Below, piece after piece: positions 16,123 through 24,381 of a stretch of 64,000 bases of DNA (position 1 is its first letter; every line of letters starts with the position of its first letter). Source of the DNA: Streptomyces sp. CT34 (GTDB taxonomy: Bacteria; Actinomycetota; Actinomycetes; Streptomycetales; Streptomycetaceae); the NCBI RefSeq assembly GCF_000805335.1, contig NZ_KN708638.1, forward strand, positions 423,602 to 487,601, read 5' to 3'. Below the pieces are notes generated by a model that saw only the letters and a list, made by a program, of their open reading frames with translations, ran no database searches and was not told where the DNA came from. The position numbers and the translations under genes are program-made.

Positions 16123-17369
16123 AGTTGCTCGACCTTGGCGGAGTCGAATCGGCCGCGGCAGTCCAGGATCAGAGGCGCGTTCTGGAAGACCATGGCGTAG
16201 TCGAAGTCCTCGTGGTCGGTGACCACCAGCACCGCGTCCGCGTCCGCGCATTCCATCTCTGTCAACTCGGCACGCGTGAACGAAACGGCGCCGGCTCCCT
16301 CGGGGACATGGGGATCCACGACCCTGACCCGTGCACCGCGGGCGACGAGTGCATCGCTGATGTCGTAGGTCGGCGAATTCCGCGCATCCGCCACACCCGG
16401 CTTGTAGGCGAGTCCCAGTATGAGAACGGTCGCGCCCTCGACCGTCATGCCGGAGCGCTCCAGGGACCGCTCCAGCCGCTCGACGACATAGCTGGGCGCC
16501 GCACCGTTGACCTGCGCGGCCGTGCTCAGCAACGTGCTCGGACGGCCGACCGAGCGAAGTGCGTGGTTCAGGTAGTGGATGTTGTTGGGCAGGCAGTGGC
16601 CGCCCACACCGGGGCCATGGGAGAACGGCATGAATCCATACGGCTTGGACGCGGCGGCCTGCACCACCTCGTGGAAACTGACGTCCATCTCGCGGGCCGC
16701 TCGGCCCAGTTCATTGGCGAACGCGATGTTCAGATAGCGGAACGTGTTCTCGAAGAGCTTGGCGAACTCGGCGATTTCCGCACTCGAAACGGGAACCACG
16801 TGCTTGAACACGGTCTCGTAGAAGGCACGGGCCTCGGCCGTCGCCTGTTCGTCCAGACCGCCGACGAGCTTGGGTATTTCTGTGTACTGTGCGTCCCGAC
16901 CCGGGTCGATGCGCTCCGGGCTGTGCGCGAAGCGCACATCGGTGCCGGCCTGTAGTCCCGAGAGCTGCTCGAACAGCGGCGCCACATGGTGACGTATCGC
17001 ACCGGGGTATACGGTCGATTCCACCACGATCAACGCTCCCGGAGCGGCGGTACCGGCGACGGTGGCCAATGCTCCGTCAAGAAAACGGAAGTCGGGCTCG
17101 TCGGCTTCCGTGATCGGCGTCGGCACGGCGATCAGGTAGACATCGGCGGCCGGCTGGCCTCGGAGATCGGTTACCGGAATGAACCGACCACTGGCAGCGG
17201 CCTCGCGCAGATCCTCGTCCGAGACATCAACGATGTATGAGTGGCATCGCGCCAAGGAATCCAACCGATTGGGGTCGGATTCGACTGCGAGAACGGTATG
17301 TCCCGCAGCTGCTGCCGCGAGAGCAAGGGGTAAGCCGACATACCCCTGTCCAATGACGGCAACACGCAT
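16119..17369 (-). CDS. UDP-glucose/GDP-mannose dehydrogenase family (nucleotide-sugar 6-dehydrogenase)
   Basis: A 416-residue NAD-dependent dehydrogenase that oxidises C6 of a nucleotide hexose to the acid. Rossmann motif VIGQGYVGLP (residues 5-14), FAHSPERIDPG, catalytic Lys204 in EFAKLFENTF and catalytic Cys259 in GPGVGGHCLPNN. It is shaped like WecC/WbpA (HexNAc dehydrogenases). The usual CIPVDP after the Cys is CLPNNI here, a departure that may reflect substrate choice. Start ATG 17369 has GGAAAGG six bases upstream; in-frame codons further up lack this. It is the first gene of the 11-gene operon. Confidence 0.92.
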   Translation of the reverse strand: MRVAVIGQGYVGLPLALAAAAAGHTVLAVESDPNRLDSLARCHSYIVDVSDEDLREAAASGRFIPVTDLRGQPAADVYLIAVPTPITEADEPDFRFLDGALATVAGTAAPGALIVVESTVYPGAIRHHVAPLFEQLSGLQAGTDVRFAHSPERIDPGRDAQYTEIPKLVGGLDEQATAEARAFYETVFKHVVPVSSAEIAEFAKLFENTFRYLNIAFANELGRAAREMDVSFHEVVQAAASKPYGFMPFSHGPGVGGHCLPNNIHYLNHALRSVGRPSTLLSTAAQVNGAAPSYVVERLERSLERSGMTVEGATVLILGLAYKPGVADARNSPTYDISDALVARGARVRVVDPHVPEGAGAVSFTRAELTEMECADADAVLVVTDHEDFDYAMVFQNAPLILDCRGRFDSAKVEQL

Positions 17370-18174
17370 TATCAACCTTTCCATCACAGACGGGTGCTTG
17401 AGCAACCGGGTCAACACGTCGACCCACCGGGTGCTGGCACGGGGCGACCGATGTCGGGCTCATAGCGCAAAAACGTACCGATCTTGATCGCCGGCAGCCG
17501 TCAGCAGCAGCGCGTTCCAGACACAAGGAGTTCACCCACACAGGAATGGAACCGCCTGGCAAGAATCACGCCCATGACGGCGGATCACGTGCCTGCGTCC
17601 CACCACGTGACCTCAAGGCGTCCGCTCGGGCCAAAGCTCCCAACTTGACTCCCTCCACGGACAGTTGCGAGGACCCAGCAGGCTGGCCCACACGGTAGCG
17701 ACGGAAATGCGCCTGACGCCGAACCTATGGGAGGACTGACCGGAAATCAGCTTTCGATGGGGAACTTCAAGGTATAGACAAGGTATAGATCAGGCCCCAA
17801 CTTGGTAATGCACGATGGCCAAAAATATGCACCGCGGGCGGAAGAATCAGCCCACGGCGACCGCGACCAGCCGGCCGATAGGGCTTCGCGCATTCCCGGG
17901 ACGCGAAATCCCGTTTCCGACCGGTGCTCTGCGGGATGCGGTCGGGCCGCTGCCGACGGACTCCGCCCGGCGGGGCGTGACGGCACAGCGGGCTGGGGCG
18001 CACGGACGGCCGGACCCGGCGAACAGACCCGACGATGTGGTCCTGTCCGCCGCGTCCGACGTCCGACTGACCGGCGCGCGGGCTCTACGGGAGGTGGGCC
18101 GACCGGCGCCGCCCGCACGCGGGAACCCCACCGCCTGCGCCCGGGCCGGGACCGGGACCGGGACCGGGTTGCAC
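17370..18174. other. 800-base gap; operon leader, no gene recognised
   Basis: The region upstream of the 11-gene operon must contain its promoter. A TTGACC hexamer on the minus strand near 17413 could be a -35 box, but no convincing -10 was found. The 17.8-18.17 kb part has open frames with unconvincing translations. A long direct or inverted repeat was not seen apart from the short CCGGGA repeat. Confidence 0.45.
18146..18168. repeat. CCGGGA hexamer repeat
   Basis: Three exact copies of CCGGGA followed by CCGGG, just beyond the stop of the secreted lipase gene. Probably simple-sequence expansion. Confidence 0.6.
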
Positions 18175-19029
18175 TCAGCTCAGGGCGGAAGCGCAGGTGG
18201 TCGGGGTGGCGTGGGCCGGGTCGAGTGCGTTGGCCGTCTCGTGGAAGGCGATCCGGTCGACAAGCCCGATGGAACCGTGCCCAGAGATGTCGAGCGGGCA
18301 CAGGTCCTGGAGAACGATGTTGTGGACGTGGGGGCCGTGGAGGAACTCCGAGCGGTGGGGCGTGATGACCTCGTCGTACTTGGTGGCGATGACGGTGTAG
18401 TGGATGCCGGGAAGGGTGTCGCCACCGGCATTGAGGCGCGTGAGGAGGGGGGACCCCACCTCCTGCTCCATCAGTCCCGGGGTGAGCCCGTGCAGGCCCC
18501 TCTTGACGACGGGGACACTGTTCAGCAGCTTGGTCAGACCGTGCAGGTCGGTACCGTGGTTGCTGGGGGCCAGTGCGATCAGTGAGTGCACCTTGTGGCG
18601 ACCGCCGTGGAACTTCAGGTACACCCGAGGCATCATGCCGCCCTGCGACTGCCCGACGATGTCGACCTTCCGCACCCCGGTCGCGTCCAGCACCCGGTTG
18701 ACGAACGCGGCGAGCTGCTGGGCCGAGTGGTCGATCGGACCGGCCCCGCCGACGACCGGAAGGCCGAGCAACTGGCCGTAGGTCAGGGAGAATACGCAGT
18801 AGCCGCGTGCCATCAGATACGGCGCGAGACCGAGCCAGTTGTCAACGGAGTTGAAGAGCGTACCGTGGACGAGCACGACCGGGCGGGGGTGCGCCGGGGA
18901 GGGCTTGCAGGAGAAGTCGTTCCAGCCGCTGGTGACGGTGGGGGCAGCGGCGGCGGGTACCGCTGCGTGGCCCATGACCAGGGTGAGCGCCGGGAGAGCG
19001 GTGAGCAGTCTCGACCAACGCAGCTTCAT
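18175..19029 (-). CDS. Secreted triacylglycerol lipase/esterase (alpha/beta hydrolase)
   Basis: A 284-residue exported lipase. Signal peptide about residues 1-28 (LLTALPALTLVMGHAAVPAAA). Oxyanion loop VLVHGTLFNS, nucleophile elbow GQSQGG, the acidic residue probably in TKYDEVITP, and His in SGHGSIGLVD or FHETAN. Two Cys pairs (SCKPS/YCVF and DLC/TTC) fit a disulphide-bonded secreted enzyme. It is close to the Streptomyces EstA/LipA-type family-I esterases. Start ATG 19029 with AAGGAG eight bases upstream. Monocistronic. Confidence 0.92.
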   Translation of the reverse strand: MKLRWSRLLTALPALTLVMGHAAVPAAAAPTVTSGWNDFSCKPSPAHPRPVVLVHGTLFNSVDNWLGLAPYLMARGYCVFSLTYGQLLGLPVVGGAGPIDHSAQQLAAFVNRVLDATGVRKVDIVGQSQGGMMPRVYLKFHGGRHKVHSLIALAPSNHGTDLHGLTKLLNSVPVVKRGLHGLTPGLMEQEVGSPLLTRLNAGGDTLPGIHYTVIATKYDEVITPHRSEFLHGPHVHNIVLQDLCPLDISGHGSIGLVDRIAFHETANALDPAHATPTTCASALS

Positions 19030-19507
19030 ACGATGCTCCTTGCAGAGTGAGGGGCTCCGACGTGCTCTGAGAACCGTTCATGTGCGTTACGGATCGCAAG
19101 GGCCAACGTGGTGAATGGCAGGCGGTTACGGTTGGGGAGCCGTACGTACCAGTGGTGGCGGATGCCGGCGCGTTCCTGCTCAGCGGCTGCGCCGGGGCAT
19201 GCTGCCGGCCCGGAATTGGGTACGTGCGACGAGCCGGCGGACCGAGGGCTATTCCACGGGCTTCTCAAGCTCCAAGAAGGCCAGTAGCCCATGAGCTGTC
19301 CCGGAAACGATCTCTGCGCGAGCTGGCCAGGCCGGTTCGTCAGCAGCAGCCGTCCGGGGCCGCTCCTGTGGGTTGCAAACGCGGAGCCCCAAACCCACGG
19401 TCGACGACTTCCCGTCACCCGAATAGCCCAACCTGTTGCGTCACGGCTCCCGAGAGCCGTTGAAACTCTCCTGTACGGGCGCAATTGCATCGAGACTGGA
19501 GATCGCC
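19030..19507. other. No gene recognised upstream of DUF397
   Basis: DUF397 genes in Streptomyces usually follow a helix-turn-helix (XRE/BldB-partner) gene. None could be read here on either strand. The open frames in this stretch look non-coding. Confidence 0.5.
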
Positions 19508-19723
19508 ATGCGCAAGCAGGACCTCTACCGTCTGGACATCCACGAAGCCGAGTGGCACCGGAGCAGCCACAGCAACCCGAGCGGTAACTGCGTGGAGGTG
19601 ACACACTTCCCTCAGGGTGGCGTGGCTCTGCGCGACTCGAAGAACCCGAATCACGGGGATCTGCGTTTCACTCAGGACGAGTGGGATGCCTTCCTCGCCG
19701 GTGTCCGGGCCGGCGAGTTCTGA
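19508..19723 (+). CDS. DUF397 domain protein
   Basis: A 71-residue protein matching DUF397: EAEWHRSSHSNPSGNCVEV at the start, VALRDSKNP in the middle, and F(T)QDEWDAFLAGVRAGEF at the end. Members are small cytoplasmic partners of XRE regulators in actinobacterial signalling pairs. Start ATG 19508 with CTGGAG upstream. The usual regulator partner is missing, so it is either an orphan or works with a distant gene. Confidence 0.92.
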   Translation: MRKQDLYRLDIHEAEWHRSSHSNPSGNCVEVTHFPQGGVALRDSKNPNHGDLRFTQDEWDAFLAGVRAGEF

Positions 19724-20173
19724 CCTCGCAGTGCCCACCGGGCCAAACCTGGTGGGCACACCGCCGAAGCGGGCTGACCCAGCGAACCACTGCCGGAAAG
19801 ACCGGTGAAGATCTTCAGCAGCGGTTTGGCCGAAGTCATGCGAGGGAGGGGCCGGTCACCGTCAGAGGTTGAGGACGTCCGGTGCTTTCGAAGTGCTTCG
19901 CGTCCTGGGGCAGCGACCGGTCAGGCCGCTGCTTGCGCCCCACCTCGTGTGGGATTCATGACTTCCCGCACGCACAGAACGCGACCGCTGCCCGCCGCAT
20001 CGCGGATCCGCACACTCGGTGCGCGTCCTCGGCCGACGCTGCGCAGCGAATCGTGCAACCTACGACGGCAGGCAGGGTCAATCCGCCTCACTGCGTTGGC
20101 CGTTGTCGCCCAGCGAACCAGTCGCTCGGCGAAGGAGATGACGCAGACGCCAGGATCTTGATGGAGTGGCGGC
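19724..20173. other. No gene recognised
   Basis: 450 bases between DUF397 and the methyltransferase. A minus-strand frame (SFAERLVRWATTANAVRR) is somewhat protein-like but has no recognisable family or good start. Confidence 0.4.
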
Positions 20174-20830
20174 ATGACGACACTGCCGCACCGCCTCCTA
20201 CGGGCTCTTGATCAGTTCAATGCCGCGCACCCTTGGGATCACAACGCCCACTACCACCCCTGGATCCTGCGGCAACTCCCCCGGCACTTCGGCAGTGCCC
20301 TGGACGTCGGCTGCGGCAGTGGCGACCTGGCCAGGCTCCTGGCCGAGCGCGCCGGCACAGTGCACGGCGTCGACTCCGACCCGGAGATCATCGCCCAGGC
20401 ACAGCAACTGACCTCTCCGCCAACTCCCGTCACCTTCGCGACCGCAGACGCGCTGGCCGGGATCCCCGCGAACTCCTACGACGTCATCACGTGCGTCGCC
20501 GCGATCCACCATCTGCCGTTCACCGAGGCGCTCAGCGCCTTCCGCAAGCACCTGGCGCCCGGAGGAACCCTCGTGATCCTTGGGCTGTCGCGCCCGTCGA
20601 CGCCAGGCGACTACCTGCTGGGGGCCTTGGCCAGTCCACTCAACGCCGTCACGGGCTGGCTCAAGAACAGGGGCCGTACCGCGCCTCGCCCGGTCTCGAT
20701 GACGGCCACGACCCGACCGGCGGACATGGCCTTCCCCGACATCGTCCGCGAGGCCCAGGCCGTCCTGCCCGGCGCGCGACCGCGCCGTCGGCTGTTCTGG
20801 CGCTACACGCTCGTCTGGCATCACCGCTGA
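20174..20830 (+). CDS. Class I SAM-dependent methyltransferase
   Basis: A 218-residue methyltransferase. Motif I LDVGCGSGDLARLL (residues 43-56), acidic loop GVDSDPEII, motif IV YDVITCVAAIHHLPF and the post-motif LAPGGTLVILGL. The C-terminal part (KNRGRTAPRPVSM) is basic. It belongs to the UbiE/Methyltransf_11 type; the substrate cannot be told. ATG 20174 has TGGAG upstream. No partner gene is adjacent. Confidence 0.92.
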   Translation: MTTLPHRLLRALDQFNAAHPWDHNAHYHPWILRQLPRHFGSALDVGCGSGDLARLLAERAGTVHGVDSDPEIIAQAQQLTSPPTPVTFATADALAGIPANSYDVITCVAAIHHLPFTEALSAFRKHLAPGGTLVILGLSRPSTPGDYLLGALASPLNAVTGWLKNRGRTAPRPVSMTATTRPADMAFPDIVREAQAVLPGARPRRRLFWRYTLVWHHR

Positions 20831-20916
20831 ACGCGCGGCCGGAAGCCCGCAACACCAATCGTCCGCCGGCCCCGTAGAGTACGCGGCCACCGCCCGACAT
20901 CCAGTCCGCGATCGGT

Positions 20917-21222
20917 GTGCTCGCCCGCCGACCGGAACATCCGGAGCCTCGCAGGATCGACCTCCGCGACGCAGTGCTGTGTGGATTCCTCCTGCAAGGA
21001 TTCGAGTTCGACGAAGTACCGCGCACCGACCGGGTGTTCCGCACGCAGGCGGACCTGCGCCGGGCCGACCTGCCGGAGTGTGGCGGCCTCGCCGAGGAAC
21101 AACTCGCGGACGCCCGCATCGAGGACTCCACCCGGCTGCCGCCCGCGCTGCCCGAACTCGCCACCAGGTGGATTGGGGACTGCGGCTCTCCAACGGTGCC
21201 CAGGCCGGCGGGCGATCCATGA
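20917..21222 (+). pseudogene. C-terminal fragment of a pentapeptide-repeat protein
   Basis: The frame reads RRIDLRDAVLCGF, then ADLRRADLPECGGLAEEQL and ADARIEDSTRLPPALPELA. Alternating A(D/N)Lxx units followed by GLxxEQLxxAR(I)D..TRLP is the usual ending of actinobacterial pentapeptide-repeat proteins. Only four to five degenerate pentapeptides remain, and no upstream domain or good ribosome site is present, so I read it as a leftover C-terminus. Confidence 0.45.
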
Positions 21223-21560
<338 letters not shown>

Positions 21561-22709
21561 GTGGCACGGGTACTGGTGGTCGGCGCCGGCTACGCAGGTG
21601 TGATGGCCGCGAATCGGCTGGCGGTCGTGGGACGGTCCGACGTAAAGGTGACGGTGGTCAATCCCCGGCCGGAATTCGTGGAACGGGTCCGGTTGCACGA
21701 GCACGCAGCGGGTGGGGCGAGCGCGGTGCGACCGTTGAGCGGTCTGCTGCACCGCGAGGTGCGACTGCGGACAGCGACGGTGGAGGCGATTGCGGAGCGC
21801 TCCGTGCTGCTCGATGACGGTGGCGCACTCGACTTCGACTATCTGCTGTACGCGGTGGGCAGCACGGCTGCCCAAGGGCCGTCCGGGTCCGGGAACGCAT
21901 GGAGTGTCGCCGACCTCGACGGCGCCGAGTCGTTGCGCACGCGACTGCGGCGGCTGCCTGCGGGAGCACATGTCGTGGTGATCGGCGGCGGCCTGACCGG
22001 GATCGAGAGTTCCGCCGAAATCGCGTACCAGTACCCGTCGTTGAAGGTCGAGTTGGTCTCACAGTCGGTAGCCGGGTGGTTGCCGGGGTCGAGCCGAGCG
22101 GATATCGAACGCAGGCTCGCGAACGCCGGGGTTGTAGTGCGCACCGGACTTCGGGTCACCGGAGTCCGACCGGATGGCGTCGAGACCGATGTCGGCCTGC
22201 TGCCCAGCGATTGCACGGTATGGGCGGGCTCGTTCGACGTACCGGACCTGGCACGGCGCAGCGGCCTGCCGGTGACCTCCGACGGCCGCCTGCGCACCGA
22301 CGATGCTCTGGTGTGTGTGGGCCATCGACGCATCGTCGGTGCCGGTGACGCCGTTGCGGCACCTGGGCATGTGGGAAGTCACCTGCGGATGAGTTGTCAG
22401 ACGGCGATGCCCATGGGTGCCCACGGCGCCGACACGGTGCTCGCGCTGATACGGGGTGAACAACCCGCGCCGGTGTCGATCGGCATGACCGGCCAGGCGA
22501 TGAGCCTTGGCCGGCGTGACGGATTCATCCAGGCCACACACCGGGACGACACCCCTCGGGGGTTCGTGTTGTCGGGACGGGTGGCGGCGGTGGTCAAAGA
22601 ACGAGTGTGCCGCTACACCATCACCTCGATGCGGTTCCCGCGTGCCTACCGGTGGCTTCCCGGCGCCACGCCGACGGAGCCCGCGCCGGCCCCGGCCGCG
22701 GCCAGATGA
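21561..22709 (+). CDS. FAD-dependent NADH dehydrogenase-like oxidoreductase (NDH-2 family)
   Basis: A 382-residue pyridine nucleotide-disulphide oxidoreductase family protein. N-terminal FAD motif VLVVGAGYAGVMAANRL, YLLYAVGS at about residue 105, second dinucleotide site VVVIGGGLTGIESSAEIA, and FAD-contact IVGAGDAVAAPG. The length and layout fit the single-subunit NDH-2/FSP1-like group, which passes electrons from NAD(P)H to quinones at the membrane. Start GTG 21561 is chosen because GGAGG at 21548-21552 is eight bases upstream; GTG 21552 or 21558 is possible. Next downstream is a flavodoxin, hinting at a redox pair. Confidence 0.9.
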   Translation: MARVLVVGAGYAGVMAANRLAVVGRSDVKVTVVNPRPEFVERVRLHEHAAGGASAVRPLSGLLHREVRLRTATVEAIAERSVLLDDGGALDFDYLLYAVGSTAAQGPSGSGNAWSVADLDGAESLRTRLRRLPAGAHVVVIGGGLTGIESSAEIAYQYPSLKVELVSQSVAGWLPGSSRADIERRLANAGVVVRTGLRVTGVRPDGVETDVGLLPSDCTVWAGSFDVPDLARRSGLPVTSDGRLRTDDALVCVGHRRIVGAGDAVAAPGHVGSHLRMSCQTAMPMGAHGADTVLALIRGEQPAPVSIGMTGQAMSLGRRDGFIQATHRDDTPRGFVLSGRVAAVVKERVCRYTITSMRFPRAYRWLPGATPTEPAPAPAAAR

Positions 22710-22806
22710 GCGAGGCGGGATCGGGCGGCAGGCGAGCCCGCGCCCGAACTGACCGACAGCACAAGGAAATCGTCGAAGTGAAAGTGGAAGTGAAGGGAGC
22801 AACATC

Positions 22807-23280
22807 ATGAAGGCAGTGATCGTGTGCACCTCCGTGTCTCACGGCAACACGAAGCGGATCGCCGACGTCATGGGACAAGTCCTGGAGGCCCCGGTCGTCA
22901 ACCCCGAACAGATCGACAGCGCGGAGCTCGCCACCTACGATCTGGTGGGATTCGGCTCGGGAATCTTCTTCCAGAACTTCCACCCGCAGCTGCGCCAGTT
23001 CGTCCGGTCACTGCCGAGGGGGGACCACGGCAGGGCGTTCGTCTTCGCGACCAGCGGACTGCCCGAACCACCGATCCGCCCCTTCACCCGCCCCCTGGTG
23101 CGGCTTCTCGGCCAGAAGGGATTCGAGGTGGCCGACACCTTCACCTGCCGTGCGTTCGACACCTGGCTTCCCATGAAGCTCGTCGGCGGCATCAACAAGG
23201 ACCGGCCCAACGCCACCGATCTGGAGGCGGCGCGCACGTTTGCCGAACGGCTACGGGCTCGGACCGGTGCGGTGTCCTGA
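22807..23280 (+). CDS. Flavodoxin family protein
   Basis: A 157-residue FMN-binding protein. The phosphate loop TSVSHGNTKRIADVMG (residues 8-23) and the FMN-contacting DLVGFGSGIFF and FVFATSGLP segments are clear. Flavodoxins carry electrons to reductases or P450s. ATG 22807 with GGGAG upstream, 97 bases after the NDH-2-like gene; co-transcription is likely. The protein may be an electron carrier for the oxidoreductase, which is inference from position. A strong hairpin follows. Confidence 0.9.
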   Translation: MKAVIVCTSVSHGNTKRIADVMGQVLEAPVVNPEQIDSAELATYDLVGFGSGIFFQNFHPQLRQFVRSLPRGDHGRAFVFATSGLPEPPIRPFTRPLVRLLGQKGFEVADTFTCRAFDTWLPMKLVGGINKDRPNATDLEAARTFAERLRARTGAVS

Positions 23281-23308
23281 CCGGCCGGGCAGGTCATGGC
23301 GTGGCCAG

Positions 23309-23348
23309 GAGTTGCGCCGGATCAGGGCAGGCTGATCCGGCGCAACTC
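23309..23348. terminator. 17-bp perfect hairpin, bidirectional terminator
   Basis: GAGTTGCGCCGGATCAG and its exact complement around a six-base loop. It ends the flavodoxin transcript and also spans the last codons of the decayed NTF2-like frame on the other strand. Confidence 0.85.
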
Positions 23349-23660
23349 TGGAGCAGGCCCCATGCCGGGCAGGGGCCGGACGGTCACGTGGTGGTCCTGC
23401 ACGATCCGGCCGTCGGCGTCGTGCCTGACGTGGTATCCGCCGGAGACGACGACCATCCCGTACGCACCTCTGCGACCCGGTCCGCCAGCCAGGCATGGCT
23501 TCGGAACTCGGCGTCTTCGACGAACTCGATGCCGCCCGGTGCCCACAACTCGGCGACGGCGCGCTTGCGTACCGTGGCGTCCGGCTCGCTATGCCCTGCC
23601 AGGACCCACCGACGGGCGCCGATCCGGTCCCTGGCCCTGACCCGCCGGACAAGCGCATCG
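23322..23660 (-). pseudogene. Broken NTF2-like (SnoaL-type) gene
   Basis: Two frames hold pieces of one small NTF2-like protein. The first gives VAELWAPGGIEFVEDAEF then RSHAWLADRVAEV, the usual N-terminal helix and cone of this family. The reading then changes frame and resumes as YHVRHDADGRIVQDHHVTV, the last strands. The middle (about 30-40 residues in relatives) is missing, so a deletion with frameshift is likely. The stop lies inside the terminator hairpin. Confidence 0.5.
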
Positions 23661-23680
23661 CCGGATTCCCTGCCCGCGCG

Positions 23681-24211
23681 TCAGGCGACCCGGCGGGCCA
23701 GCACCTGCCCGGGCCACGCGTCGGAAAGGAAGCGGTCGGTGCGGGTGAAACCGCTGCGCTCGTAGAACGCGACCAGTTCGCCCCCGCCGCCCGCCCAGCA
23801 GTCGACCCGCAGCAGTTGTACGCCGGCTCGCCGGGTCTCCTCGGCGGCGTGGGCCAGCAGTGCCGCCCCGATGCCCCGGCCTGCGTACCGTCGGTCGGAG
23901 ACCAGCAGCCGGACGTATCGCTCGGGTTCCGCTGCCGGCGCGATGGGCATCTGCGGGCTGGGCCCGGAGTCCAACACCAGGGCTCCGACGGGCATGCCGT
24001 CCAACTCCGCGATGTAGGGGGAGTTCTCGGTCGTGTAGCGCTCGACCCGGGCCACCCCGCCGGGCTTCTGCGAATACGGTGTCGTGCCCCACTGCTCGGT
24101 GTTGCCGCGCGCGTTCATCCAGGCCACCGCGGAGTCCAGCATGTCCAGGATGGCCGGGGCGTCGGCCAGGCTGCCTGGTCTGATCCGTATGCCATGTGTG
24201 GTTTCGTTCAC
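23681..24211 (-). CDS. GNAT family N-acetyltransferase
   Basis: A 176-residue GNAT enzyme. The acetyl-CoA loop RRYAGRGIGAALLAHA (about residues 107-122) is intact, followed by LRVDCWAGGGGELVAFYE and RSGF, the C-terminal block. It resembles the actinobacterial group with LVSDRRYAGRGIG. Start GTG 24211. It is read toward the broken NTF2-like frame 20 bases downstream. Substrate unknown. Confidence 0.88.
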   Translation of the reverse strand: MNETTHGIRIRPGSLADAPAILDMLDSAVAWMNARGNTEQWGTTPYSQKPGGVARVERYTTENSPYIAELDGMPVGALVLDSGPSPQMPIAPAAEPERYVRLLVSDRRYAGRGIGAALLAHAAEETRRAGVQLLRVDCWAGGGGELVAFYERSGFTRTDRFLSDAWPGQVLARRVA

Positions 24212-24381
24212 GCCGGAAGCTTAGGCACGGTCGGGCGGATCATGGTTGAAACCGTGACCTGATCGCAGCGGTCATGCGGATCCACCCGGATCCCCTCGCC
24301 CAGCGGTCCGCGGGTCGGTCGCGGTGCGCTTGCGTCGTGGCGTGCCCTCGGGAGCTGCTCTCGGGGTGCTAGAAGTCGGCT

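Noticed and set aside
17815-18585. Plus-strand frame beginning MAKNMHRGRKNQ
   Set aside because: It overlaps the lipase gene antisense and has no recognisable domain after the first 100 residues; only its 5' part is in a gap.
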